This document shows positions 11,595 to 24,000 of a DNA stretch of 64,000 nucleotides, piece by piece. The number at the start of each line of letters is the position of its first letter. Within the stretch, counting starts at the first letter, position 1. The notes beneath the pieces are model-generated. The model saw only the letters and a program-made list of their open reading frames with translations. It made no database searches and was not told the origin of the DNA. The DNA comes from Symsagittifera roscoffensis. Taxonomy: Eukaryota; Xenacoelomorpha; Acoela; Convolutidae. The stretch covers positions 79,423,200 through 79,487,199 of the forward strand of contig NC_087062.1 of NCBI RefSeq assembly GCF_963678635.1, read 5' to 3'. The translations under genes were made by a program, and so were the position numbers.

Positions 11595-12540
11595 GTTTTC
11601 TTTCATTTCTCTTTTTGCATCGGAAATCGATTTTACAACTTTGCCACGGCAGCTCCGACTAAGCGCTGAGTTGACTTTTCGCGTGTCATTTCGCGATGAT
11701 TTTAGTGAATAAAGCTAGAAAAGAGATTATTTTAGATTATTTAAACTGTTTCCCGTTCCCAATATCTCAGATTCCACCCAATTCCAACACAATCGATGCT
11801 AAATGCATTAAAAAGACATTTTGAATAGGGGCTCCCATCTCTGCTCGCAAGCAGTGATTGTTATCGCCTTAAGGTGACAATTTTCGAACGCTACCTGTCT
11901 CCCTGCGACCCTCTGGGAGTTATTTAACTTGAATTAAATCTAAATGTTTCGGCTGCCCGAAGCAACTCTGATAAAATAACTACATTATGCTCACATTGTC
12001 GCCCTGTCAACGTGCAGATCTCGCCTGCTCCACTTTTTATCCCCGTTCCGACGTGTCTCTCCAGCCTAAATTCTAGCCCGAGGAGCTGCTAATCTCGCCC
12101 TGAATGAGCCCTAATTAGAGCTAAGTGATAAACTTCAACCCAATTTCAATGCCACCCAAATCTAGCACGGGTGGGGGTGATCCAACCCATCTCACTGGGC
12201 GCTACACTATACACCTAGTCTAGGAGACCCATACAGTCCCGGGAGTCACCATTGCCCGTATGTGTTCCTCGGCTGGCCGGCCGACGGGGCTGCCATTCTG
12301 ATTTTAGCGGCAAACGAATTAAGGACTTGTCAAAAGTCAGCGGGTGCACCAGTCCTTATCACCCTTCTCGCCTCCCCCTCGCAGCACCATTCGTTTCGCC
12401 CCCATTTATACTGTTAAATAGCCAGATCAGGTCACTATTGTATCTTAGGTGCGTCTCTTCAAAGACTAATGCCAAATCGTGCAATTTCAGATATCCTAAC
12501 TGTTAAACAAGGAAAGCCTGTTGCTGTTTAAGTAGCATAC
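11595..12540. other. Unique GC-richer island
   Basis: Compared with its surroundings this stretch has more C and G and few homopolymers, and it is not a copy of any repeat in the window. It contains a TAATTA homeodomain-type core at 12112-12117. A plus-strand ORF (12252-12506) has no recognisable domain. I see no splice-framed exon. Possible regulatory DNA (inference). Confidence 0.35.
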
Positions 12541-15540
12541 AGACTGTTCCGACCATAAGTATTCACCAAAAATTTAGAACTAAGAAACATTAAATTAACA
12601 TAGCAAAAAATAACAATTTTTTCAATTTTTTCCCAGTTTGTTTAATTAACGAGTGACCGAAGTAGGTGAAAAAATGCTGGAATGAGGGATAGTAATAGCT
12701 AACTTAAGATTAAAATGAAATCAAAATATATAATGAGGGAGGTTTTGCGGTAGGAGAAATAGGATCAATTGAGCAATCTCCACCCCCCCCCCTGGTGAAA
12801 TCATAAACCAGATTCTCCAACGAGAGTGTAGGACGCCAAAACTTACAATATCGAAGCTCAAAAATTACAAAAGAGTGTAAAAAGACTCAATAAAACTGAA
12901 AAACTGAGGAATATAAAGCTACTTGGTTCTGTCCTAAAAGAAAAAAAAGCTCTTGCGGACAATATTGAGGTACTGCTGAGAACATTTTTTGCTATTCAGA
13001 TATAAGGATAGAGCATCAAGCCTGATATTTTGGTTTCATTGATGAGGGAATGGTCGCCCAAACAAAAATTTACAAAAATTATTTTTTTGTAATTTTCGTT
13101 TGTTTTTTTTTTGAAATTTTTCTCGATACTCATATAAAACAAACTTCATTCGGTCAATCGATTGCGTGCTACCAACACCTCAACCATCTACTTGCGTTTG
13201 CTGACGATTTTTTTTAGAATTCTTATTACGACCAGAAGGGCTTGAACCCCTGTGAGTTTTTCTCGAGATGGTCAAAATTGGGCAAAAAAAAACATTAGCT
13301 AATTCATATGTCGAAATAATAACCAGGCATGTTTGATGAATAAAACAAAAAACTTATGCTGAAACCTGTCGATGAGTTGACGTGTATCTTAATTTGATGG
13401 GTTTTATGATTTAAGTTTTGTTCATAATCTAAGGCAAGCGCAATTCTAAATTTTTTGCAAATTGCGTGTTTTTCAAAACTTTTTCCAATAACTTTTTGTC
13501 AACCTTTTTTTAAATTCACTAAACTAAATTTCCGAGGTCTCTCAAAGCACTAAACACTAAATAGATACTTGTTGCCTAAAATTTGTGGACTGGAGGCATA
13601 TTTGAAAAAAGCCCAAGCCGAAAAACCGGTTTTTGGAGAGTTTTGACCTGGCATAGTTTGGTCGGCCAAAATGGGGGGCTCGCAAAAAGTAAAGAAAAAC
13701 CCTTCCCCACCATAAAAAAACCTGCTAGTATTTGCAGTTAATTTACACTTTTTTGAATGCAATGAAGGACAGATAAAAAAAGTTGATGAAAAATATCAAT
13801 AGCCTGTTCGTTTTATGATGTCCTTCTTTACCGTAGGATCCTGTTTAAACAAAGCTGCCTGGTAAATTTTGATCGCTCAACTCAAAAGCATGAAAAACCT
13901 GTTTTTCTGAGCAGTTTATTTTTTCTTAAATCCTAGCTTTTTTGTTCTATTTCAGATTTAATCCAGAAATCCGTCATTAGTTACGGGTTAGCTGGTGCCA
14001 TTAGGCGCAATAAATAGAGGATAGTGCAGAGTGAGCGTTGAAAATGAAAAAGTATATTCTGCGATGAGATTAAGCTAGGTGGCGGATTTTAGTCGGGTCA
14101 TCCTGAACGAGAAATTGTAAATTTGGGAATTCCTAATGAGGGTTCTCAACTTTCGGCCCACTTTGACAGTCTTTTCACACCTGGGTTTCACCTTTATGAT
14201 GCGAGAGTGATGATGGGTTTAATCACTTTTCCCTTGCTCACTTTGCGCCTTTCACCCCATTCATTAATGCCGGCCTTCCCATCTAATCACTGTGTCGACC
14301 TAAGTGCGCTATAAAATAAACTGCATCAAGTCTAGAAGTGTGAAAAAAGCCAAGCAGCGCTCAACTATTTTCAATCTCAGCTTAGCTCATACTTTATTCA
14401 TACCAAGCAAACATGTCCACGATTTTTCACACTTATGAATAAATGAATGCGTGAATTAAAACAGTGATCATGCTCATTAATATTAATTGCAAATCATGAA
14501 AGGTGAAAAATTGCTTCCTGTTATAATAGCGGAGGCTCGTGTCTTTCAAAACTTCCAGACATTCAGGCGTCCAGTATTTCCACCTCGATTGAAGAAAATG
14601 AACGTTTTGTATTTGCAGTGGAAACTTGAAAAGGATTAAGGGGAAGTATTGCTGAAACACATGAAGGTGTTGAGTGAAATAAAAAGAGTTGAATTTTTAA
14701 AAAGCTCTCAAAATCATGTACCAATAATGGATTTCTCCTCTCAAAACTGCAATTTTTTGTTCAAACAAATATCCTTTTCAAAAATTTGCGATGCATTTTT
14801 CTCTGGCCGTGGCATATGTTACAAATGAATAATCAATAGGTTTCTCTGTTTGTAAATAGATTTAAAAAATAGTTCTCAGAAAGAAATATCGACCCGCCGT
14901 TTTTGATGAGTCCCGTTGAAAAGCTCGTTAAGAAGTGTGATCCCATATCCCACTTAACCACTTGAAATCTTTTTGAAGTTATTCAGGCGGATGAAAGCAA
15001 AAAAAATCTACTTCTTTGTTGGATTTACCACTAACGTTTTCTATAAAATTAAACTATCAAAATATCAACTCGTTGGAAAAACTTAGAAAACTTTCAAAAA
15101 CTTTTCTCCGATATTTATATGAGACCATAAGTATTTTTTCGGGACCATAGTTTACAATTAAAACCGAGATGTTTTTGAGGAAACTCTCAGTCTTTTCAGG
15201 CATTTTGGGCATGCAAATTTTTAAAACCTGAACTTGAGGATGCACAGATGTGCCAAAACATCCGTAATTTAAATTTTTAATTCCTTCTGTCTTTTTAGGC
15301 AAAGTTAGCCAAAATTACTGACTGATCTCAGAAGTTTTGATGAGTTTTGTTCTGGCAATAATCGAAAGCAGGCGCGCCCTCCTTTGAACAGATCCGCCCC
15401 TAAAACAATGCGCAGTTTTGGTGAAATGCTAAATCTTAATATCCGACTCAACTTAAATTTCAAGCCATTGGTTTTGGGTATTACTTTTTAATCATAACAA
15501 AAAGAATTTGCAATCCTCTTTGTAATTCTTAACGTGGTCT
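12541..15540. other. Noncoding AT-rich DNA
   Basis: No supported gene. There is a C-run at 12783-12792 and scattered A/T homopolymers. A perfect T-box half-site TCACACCT at 14175-14182 is within chance expectation. At about 15388-15401 the string AGATCCGCCCCTA looks like a remnant right end of the hAT MITE family. Confidence 0.4.
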
Positions 15541-16434
15541 TATATTTGCTCTGGCCACTTATTGTCCGGCTGAACTGATTGTCCGGGGCTAAGATGGAGG
15601 TATTAAAAGTGTGCTTCTGAAGGGGGTCGGGGGAGGGGTGGAAGTTTTGGCGGGAACGTGAACACAAGAAGGAAGTGGAGCGGTTGGTTGTCTGGCGCCT
15701 CTCGGCTCAGGTCCCGCGGAGCTCTCTTAGGCTTTTTAGCGGCGGCCAGTTCTGCATAATTGACTTGGGATTGATTGGAGCGCGTTGCCGAGTATGAAAA
15801 AGGATGAATTTATCAGAAATTGAGCTTAATTTTTAATAAAATTTCACAGTATGGGTGAAGAAAGCGAGCTAGGAATTGAAAACAAAGGAACGCGACTATT
15901 TGGCGCTCTTTTTCAAATCCATTGACATGATACGTACGCCCAGGCGTCACTTTTTAGCAGCTCATTCCCCTTTCCAACTAATTGCAGCCTCTCTAACTAA
16001 CCAGACAAACTACGCAACTAGTTAATATATCACTCTCCATCTGATATATGATAATAACCTACTATCCCCCCACCCAGCACAGATCACAGAGACATGTGCA
16101 AAGCCAGTTGTCGCCAGAAAGAGAAAGCAAAGCCCCCTAACTCCTGACTTACCTGTCTTGTTCCTCTGCTCTACCTGCACAATTGGCCACATTGATCCGC
16201 CTTTCATCTCTGATTGGAAACTTGACTCTCACCGACAAGTGTCCACCTCCTGCATTTTTCCCCCAGCCGGTGGCCGAGAGCTGCACATTCCGCCCCTTTT
16301 CCGCCTTTTCCCCCTAATCTAGCCCCAAACTTGACCCCTCTTTTATTAGCCAAGTCACTCGCGGAAGGGGTAAATAGGACTCTGATTAGACACAAACCAC
16401 ATCGGTACTTCAGATTAAGACGGACATTGGATGT
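15541..16434. other. Unique GC-richer island 5 kb 3' of the T-box gene
   Basis: Elevated GC, with GGGGGTCGGGGGAGGGG near 15620 and one GGCGCC at 15694-15699. It is not repetitive. ORFs on the minus strand at 16022-16395 are short and have no family signature. Its placement next to a developmental gene makes a regulatory role plausible but unproven. Confidence 0.35.
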
Positions 16435-16930
16435 TTGAGGTTATTTCGATTCAAAAGAGTCCAACTGCCCCCCGTAATAACTTCCGAAGTGCAACCCAGA
16501 AACGAACTATTATGTTTAGTTCAAAAATTTGAACCAGATGTTTGTTACATCATTTTCTTAATTACCAAAGCGTGCTTCAACTTCAATTCGATTTTAGAAA
16601 ATATCTTCCCATTTTTTTCACTCCTGCTTGCTACTGTTTTGATACCGTCAAATTCGGTTCACCATCCAAACAACTGTACAATATTTTTTTAAAATAATCT
16701 TGAGACCAAACCCGGAGTCTATGGAAAAAATGCTTGTCATACAAATTTCATATAAATTGTATGATATGCGTTTTTCTACAGGAAAAAATACTAACTTGAG
16801 ATGAACATTTTTTTAATCCATTTTTTGGTTGCAAACTTGCTTCTGGGGTCGAACATACATTTCACGAAAAAAAATTTGCAAACAAAATTTGAATTTGTGT
16901 CGATAGCGTAGTCCAGGTTGAGTTTTTAAC
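16435..16930. other. Noncoding spacer with a short inverted motif
   Basis: A CATACAAATT / AATTGTATG hairpin lies at 16739-16763. The motif ATGGAAAAAATGCTTGTCATA recurs in near-identical form at about 17694 and, more diverged, at 17788. No gene seen. Confidence 0.35.
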
Positions 16931-17347
16931 CAGGGGCGGATTTAGGGGGGGGGGGGGCGGACGCCCTATTCCCCTCAGGGATTCGACCCCCTGTCGACCC
17001 AAAGGGTCCCCCCTTTGGTACTTGTTAAGAAATCCATTTTTGGCCGACCGACCCTAAAGTTTTTCTAAAGGCGCTTTCGGCGCCAAAATATACTAACTTT
17101 GAGGGGGAGCGCGCGCCAAAAAAACGCGATTTTTTGTCAAAATTTTCCAAAAAGTGCCCAAAAATGGCTTTTTTGACCTGTTTCTTAAAAAGTTTGCCTG
17201 CGGCGCAGAAAATTTGGCAAAAACAGTGTCTTTCTAATGCTTTGAGAGAACTCGGAAAATCAATTTGATCGACCTAAAAAAAGGTCGTCAAAATTTTCGA
17301 AAATTTTTCAAAAAACCGCCCCCCCCCCCCTCGAGAAAACCCCCCTG
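16931..17347. mobile_element. hAT-type MITE, copy 1
   Basis: Starts CAGGGGCGGATTTAGG and then a G run. It shares the family core CCAAAGGGTCCCCCCTTTG, GGAGCGCGCGCC and CGACCTAAAAAA, and ends in a C run, TCGAGAAAA and CCCCTG. The right end has lost the TAGATCCG part of the inverted repeat. The flanking 8-mers (TTTTTAAC and ATCTTAAC) agree at six of eight bases, as expected for an old hAT insertion. It encodes no transposase. Confidence 0.8.
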
Positions 17348-19973
17348 ATCTTAACATTACAAGCAATTGTTTTTTATAAACACAATAATTTTTTTGTTTT
17401 CATATGCTGAAATAAACATAAATTTGTGAAAAAAAAAACAGGACTTTTTACTCAACCACCGAGTTTTTTAAAGTAAAATTTTTCTAGCCATATACAAAAT
17501 TTTAGCTTTTTTGGTATATAGTTCTGTGCGAAAAAGTTAACATTAACTTACATGGCTATTATCACTAAATGCAGTCTATATGCGTGGTATCTGTCAGTTA
17601 CACTCTGGGTTTTTTTATGTCAGAAAAACCTTGGTTAGCTGGGTCTGGATGAAACACAAAATTTTGAAACACAAAAACTTTGCAATTTCATTTATGGAAA
17701 AATGCTTGTCATACATTTTTTTAGCACAAAAACTTGTTACTTAAAATCAAAATGTGGTAAAAACTGCTTAATTTAAATATTCATAGAATGGAAAAAATGC
17801 TTCTTATGCTAGTTTCAAACTGTTTTAATTAGCTCTCATTCTGCAAGCTATTCACTTATTTTTACCGCTCGTACTTGAGCCAATCAATTATCTTCGAATT
17901 TTTTCAATTAAATCATGTTGGTTGGGGTTTTGCCCAGGCAGCTACCGGCTATCCTGGATTTTGCTTAGGTTTTGTAGTCAGTTTTTTCTCTGCTACAGCA
18001 AGCGGCTATCACTGTTAAGTTATGTTTAGTTTGTTTAGAAAACCTTTTAGATATAAAGTTTACAGAAAAGGTTTTAGTTTATTTAAAGTGGAAATCAAAT
18101 ATAAAATTGTCAAAACTTGCCCAAGATGGGTCGAAATTTTTGATGCTTTTTACATGAAAAACTGCATGCTTTGACAATACAATGATATCAAAAAGTTTTT
18201 TAAATGTAGTTCAGTTTTCAAAAAAATAAGATTTTACAAACAAATAATTTTCATAAATGAATTATTCACTTTTTTTGCTTAAATAGCATAAATTAGATCT
18301 CAATGAATCAGAGTTCGTAGCATTATCAACAGATTAGCACGTTTTTTTTAGTCTATTTGTGGCTAGTTTTTAAAAGAATCAGTGGATAGAACTCTGGAGA
18401 TTGTGCAATTTGTCACACTTTAACGCAGCCCGTTGCTATTGTTTCTCCACATATGAAAAAATAACCAAATATTTGTGCTCAGGTGGTTTGTTTTCACCAG
18501 ACAAATTTCGATTTTTTAATTAGCCATTTTTGACGTAATTTTTTAATATAACTTGAAAACTATTGTTGCTCAAAATCAAAACAATATTTCACCTGAGATC
18601 ATTTTTTGTAAAGTTATGGGGTTTGAACATTTTCAATTTGGCCAATTATGAATAATTACTCGCTGTATATTTCGTGCTAAGAACACATGAGCGGAATTTC
18701 AACGCGTTTTATAAATCGTTTTTAATTCAAACTGAGACATGCTATTCGGTCTTATTAATAATTCGCTACATGAAAATTATATCACTTTATTTTACATAGC
18801 GTCTGAATGGATGATTTCCAAAAAAAACTTTAAAAAAGGTTGAAATTTTTACTTTAAAAAATAATTTATTCTTTTTTAAAGAGGACACTACTTCATAGAC
18901 CTTAAAAGACGGTCGAAACATTCAAAATTCTGCCTTGATACGAGAAATCTTAATTTTGATTTTGTTCGCGAAGTGCTGCCTCGCTGTTGCGTCTATATAC
19001 CCTCTATTCTGGCTTCTTTTAAGAGAAAACTAGATGGTAAGAAAAATGCTTCAAATGTTTCCAGTTTCCTATATTTCGCTTTGTTTTCGAAAAAAAAACT
19101 TCTATAATTTTTTTGACACATGGAAGGCATTTCTAAAATGCAGTTTTGACTAATTGATTGCTTCATTTCTGATTAAAAAAATTTTTCCTACTCAAAGCTC
19201 AAAATGACCTGCATGTAATTGCTTGGTCTTACTCGGTGCAAAAAATTAGATAAAGGAGGTTCCACTGATAAACACAGATGACAGTTTTCAAGACCCGGTA
19301 GCTTCATTATTAGAAAATTGATCGCAGGAAAAGTACCTTTATGCTCCTAAAACCTGGGTGATGATGTCTTGCATATGGTATGAAAAAGTTCCGTAAAAAT
19401 TGTCATTAACTGGCTCAAAAGCTTTTAAAAAAATGACAACAAATACAATAATCCCTACAACCTGTCTCCAGTAGTCCAAACAAGAACTCAGTATATACTA
19501 AAGACTAATGTTTTGGCCCACTAAAATACTCAAAATCGCCTTTAAATTTTTGCACAATCCACTTAGCAGCCTTTTGCAGAATCCACTTACAATTCAAAAA
19601 TACACAGTAACCTCGTAATCATTGGAAGATTGAAAACAAAACCTAGACTTTTTCATGTTTAACAACACAAAAAAATTATTTGTGATTAAGTTGTTCTATA
19701 TCTATTTACAATGATCGGTGATTGAATTTTTTTGGAACCAGTATCAGATGTTTGAAAGCCTAGAAAATCGTTTAGAAATTTTTACAATCGTTGCTTGACG
19801 AAATCAGTATTGCAGCCCTATGATTATTAAATTCATTTATTTTTCTAACTTTTCCAGCTGTTCGCATGCTGATTAAAGCCGGATCAAAAAGTTGTTCACC
19901 TTTTTAGACCACAAACGTGATATAAATCAAGCAATCAAGTAGCATTTTTAAGCAGCAATAATATTTATTTAAT
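17348..19973. other. Noncoding AT-rich DNA
   Basis: No supported gene on either strand. A CTGCCTTGATACGA stretch near 18940 resembles the GCCCTGATACGA motif of the foldback at 4.8-5.2 kb. Two CAGAATCCACTTA-like motifs near 19560 and 19578 resemble the motif cluster at 36.35-36.8 kb. Confidence 0.4.
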
Positions 19974-21068
19974 GCTTTTGACTCGTTTCCTGTTGTAGGC
20001 GCCACTGTCCTTCTGAAATATTAAATAAAGTCTGCGATAAATGAGCAATTTGGAATCAGTTTCAAATAAAAAATTCAAAACCACTGCCGGTCCATTTTCT
20101 GTGCAAAAAATAAGAAGGGAAAGGGGTGCTCAGGTGGGGCGATGTTAATGAGCAGCTAAACCGGGGGGTTTATGAGGGGGTTAAAATCAGCCGAGTGATT
20201 AATTTTTAACAGCAAATTTTGTCACTTTTGTCCTACAAATGCCTTTCACAAAAATGGACACATTTCGCCATCTCTTTTGATAGGAAGTGATTGTAGTTTG
20301 TAGTGTCTTCAGCCTCATTGGATATATTAAAGAGGTTCAATTGAAAAAGAAACACCTGATGTAATTGTTTTTTGTTCTTTTGAAAGCAATATTTCAATTA
20401 TTCCAACAGCAAATAAATTGCTACTTAAGTTATAACGCGTCTTGTTTCTTTACAAAATCGCACAAAGGAATCATGGGAGTAAAGTTGTAAAAGTGGACAT
20501 CCAGCTAAATATCTGATGATCAAATTCCAATGCTGCGCATCAAGTTTTAATCAAAACCACATTCCAACATCGAGCAAAACAAAGCCTCATTTTTAATTCA
20601 CAAGGTTATGAAGTTATTGACCTTTGTGTACTAATCCTTGGAATTTACTTTGATACTTCTTATTTATAACCAATAAGTTTCAGACTCTCATATCGAGGGG
20701 CGATCTTCAAAAAATCTACGATAAGATTGCTATATTTCATATGTTGGATGACCTTAATCAAGCTTAATGAGGAAAAATAAAATTTTTCTATAAGATTAAA
20801 TTTTGGATCAATTTTGGAGAAAATTGACAGAATTTTTAAATAGAACAAAAATAGACTCCATATTATATGATATATCTACAAATTATATAACTCCAAAGTA
20901 TATAAACGAACATCTAGGATTGTCAAAACATTAAATACGTTGTATTTGCGAGTTTGATTGAGTAAATTTTCGAAGTTTTGAGTGAAATGTCGAAAAAATA
21001 TTCTAATTGCGTTGAATTGCTAAGCACCGATTGTTGAAAGTGTCTGAAAATTTACAAAGTCTGAAGAC
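19974..21068 (-). other. 3' flank of the T-box gene with weak poly(A) signal candidates
   Basis: Downstream of the TGA the DNA is very AT-rich. On the minus strand, variant ATTAAA hexamers occur near 20546 and 20592, and a canonical AATAAA at 19974-19979, about 1.09 kb past the stop. Any could end the transcript. I cannot choose among them without transcript data. Confidence 0.25.
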
Positions 21069-24000
21069 TCAGCTTCTAAACTCTTTCAGTTTTTGGACCA
21101 TTTCTGACTCATTTGCAACTGTCGGTGAAGTTTTCTGGGGAATTCCTAAACTTTTGAAAAGAAATTCGCTCTCCATCAAAGATGTTGGAATTTTTCCAGT
21201 CGGAGAAAACTCAGAAAGCTTGTTGTTCAAAGCCGCCTGTGAAACATGGCTGGGCAAATACGGATTTTGGAAAATCGAATTGGGCGAAATTTGTTGGATG
21301 CCATTGGGAGAATGTGACAGCGAAGTGGGTACTTGGTTTCGTGGATCAACGAAGCTATTCGTAGATGCGACTCGCTGGTACAACTGCTGCAACATAGCCG
21401 ATCTCATCAAAAACGAGTTATGAGGATCGAAAACATTGTTGTTGGCGTTCCCTGGAGCTCCGAATGCCGCCGCGGCTGCTGCAGCTGCGGGCGAAAGTTG
21501 CGGCAACTGGTGCCCTCCGACTCCCAAGCCCCCATGTCCAGGTGGGTTCTGAGGTCTCTGCAAGAACCCCTGCAACTGAGATGCCAAGTTGGTCTGTTCG
21601 AATCCCTGAGCTCGGCTGGCTGCAGAAGCCAGAATGCTACTGATTTCCGAGTGGTTGATACCTCCTGGCAGTTGGTTCAAGCCTCTTTGCATCATAAGTG
21701 AGACTGGGATCTGAGGATTGAAATGCGGGTTCCCGGGCATGCCTCGAATCGGACTCTGGTCCTGGAAGAGGGAGTTCTGAGGCGTTACAGTAACGTTCGG
21801 TGCACTCATGCCGAAATCAGGCTGGCGGTTTGTGGTTTGTTGCACTGGCGTGTATGAAGGGGAGTGAAACTTCATGTGTTTTGATACTGGTGGTGAAATT
21901 GAGGTGCATTTCGAATTGGAAGAGGGTGGCGACATGTTGTCTGAGGGTCTCTTTCGGTGATTTTCCGACTGGTTCGGGGTTGTCTTTGATTTAGCATCTA
22001 AAACAAAAATATTCGCATTGAGTTTCAAATTGAAAGACCATGATGGCAAACATTAGCCGTACCATTTTTGAAGTGTTAAAATTTAAAAAGCATAAAATTG
22101 ACGTCAATGTGAGTTTCTCGCATTTTTAGTCTTTGTTGCTTTAGAGCAGCCGAATTCAGCTTGGGGCTTAGACTAGATTTTTCTTCTCGATGAAGTGTCA
22201 AATCTTTAACCACGAAGCCTGCAGCAATTTGGGCAATTTAGCGACTGATAAAAAACTGATAATGATGTTCAATGCCGGGGGCGATCCGGTCTTTGTCAGA
22301 TAGAAGAATTTTGCTCGTGTAACAACAATAAATACTCAAGTCCGCAACGAGCTATTAAGAGGCGCCGAGAGGCTTAACTATATGCTTGACTTCTGGCTAA
22401 TAGACCTCTTATAATGATTTTGTTATTTTAGAGGCTCATTTTTGTAGCTGTAGTACTATTGACTGTATATACGTGTGTACTTTTTGGCTCTTGTCACGCA
22501 TAAGCTTATTTGTGAGCCGGTATTCGAGATTTACCTGCGCAGTTTTCATGCCTTGTCATTCATTTAGACACCTAAGGCGTTACATCTAGTCGTTATAGCT
22601 CTTAAGTGTGCCGGATAATGATAATTTGACAATTGAAAGCTTTCAACTTGGCCAGAAAAGCTGTTAAAAATCGTTCAGCGCCAGTCGAGTGATGTAAGAA
22701 TGGCGCCTAACATAACATATAAACTTCTACCTGTGGCCTAATTAGAGGTGATTAAATGAGAAAATTACAGGTAGGTGAGCCATAGAAGAGAAATTACGAT
22801 TAGAAATTGGTGAAAAATTACTTTGCTCTATTGTAGTCGCACTGGTCGGAGACAGGTTGTCTGGCGCCCCCGTCCGGCCCACATCTCCCCGCCCGCCGCC
22901 AGACACTGCGACTGGGTGTTTAGTAGAACCCATTTGATCAACCTTAACACTCGCCTCTCTCCCTAATCCCTCATCAGATAAGGACTGCGGCGGCATCTCG
23001 TGATTATGGACTGCTTCCATTTCCACGTTCTCACACCGTCGCGTTTCCGGATCCTTGACAACATCCGAAGTTGTCGAGGACGATCCAGGAGAGATTGAGG
23101 ACGAGGTCTTCTCGTGACTGAGGCTCTTTTCACAGTCTGATAGGGGGGACTTCACAGGTAGGGTATTGGGCGAGTTGATTGAGGAGTCTAGGGGGTGAGA
23201 TGAAGTGTCGACAGGTGACGTCAGCACGTCAATTTCTTCGTCACTGTCGTCGTTTTTTCCATCACCATCAAGTGATTCCGATTTACCTCTAAAAAGTAAA
23301 CATTTAGTTTAGTAAAGATTCGCTTATGGGATTCATCAAAAAAAATCAGCAGATAAAAACACTTACTTTTTGGATGACTTTCCTCCACCATTTTCTCGGA
23401 AGCCTTTCGCAAATGGGTTGTGGTTGATTTTGAGCTGAGTTATCTGAAACAAAAACCGAGATTTCAAAAAAGGACCATGTTCACAATTTCACTATGGGTA
23501 GTCTGGCCTGGTAATTCTTCAAGACACACTTTTTCGCAATTCCATTTTCCCACTTTGTCATTTTTAGCCTTAAGTTGTGTTAATTTTACAGAATTGACCA
23601 ATGGGCGGGCAGAATGAGTATAAAAGAAAATAGGGGAAAATAGGAAATTCGAGCTTGTTCGCTCTGCTCTGAATAACTGCGCTATCAAGCTAATTGAGCG
23701 GGTACATTACAAGAAAGAAAGTGATATCAATTTGTGTGGCTCGGGCGGTGGCGGCGGTCGATAGGTGATAATGGTGATTAAAGCTCTTGGGGAGCATCAG
23801 CGACATAGGTGAAGAATATTTCACTTTGAAGATAAAAGCCACTAGCCCGTTTAAACTGCCACTGCAGTCCATTGCTTAATGAAACTTCCTCTCAATTCTG
23901 ATGCTTTCTGATCTATTCATCAACCTGATGAGAGCGAAATTATCTGCATGGTTGATTAATGAGCCCAAGTGGCTCATATAATGTTTTTACTATCAGCTAA

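Noticed and set aside
11160-11712. ORFs running through the N block
   Set aside because: The unknown bases cannot contain stops, so the length is artificial; only the real bases were considered.
14175-14182. Perfect T-box half-site TCACACCT (another at 36951-36958)
   Set aside because: One or two such octamers are expected by chance in 64 kb, and there is no paired arrangement, so autoregulation cannot be claimed.
21031-21994. Plus-strand ORFs at 21031-21423, 21333-21701 and 21800-21994
   Set aside because: They lie antisense to the last T-box exon, whose minus-strand reading is in phase with the rest of the gene and has a typical composition.
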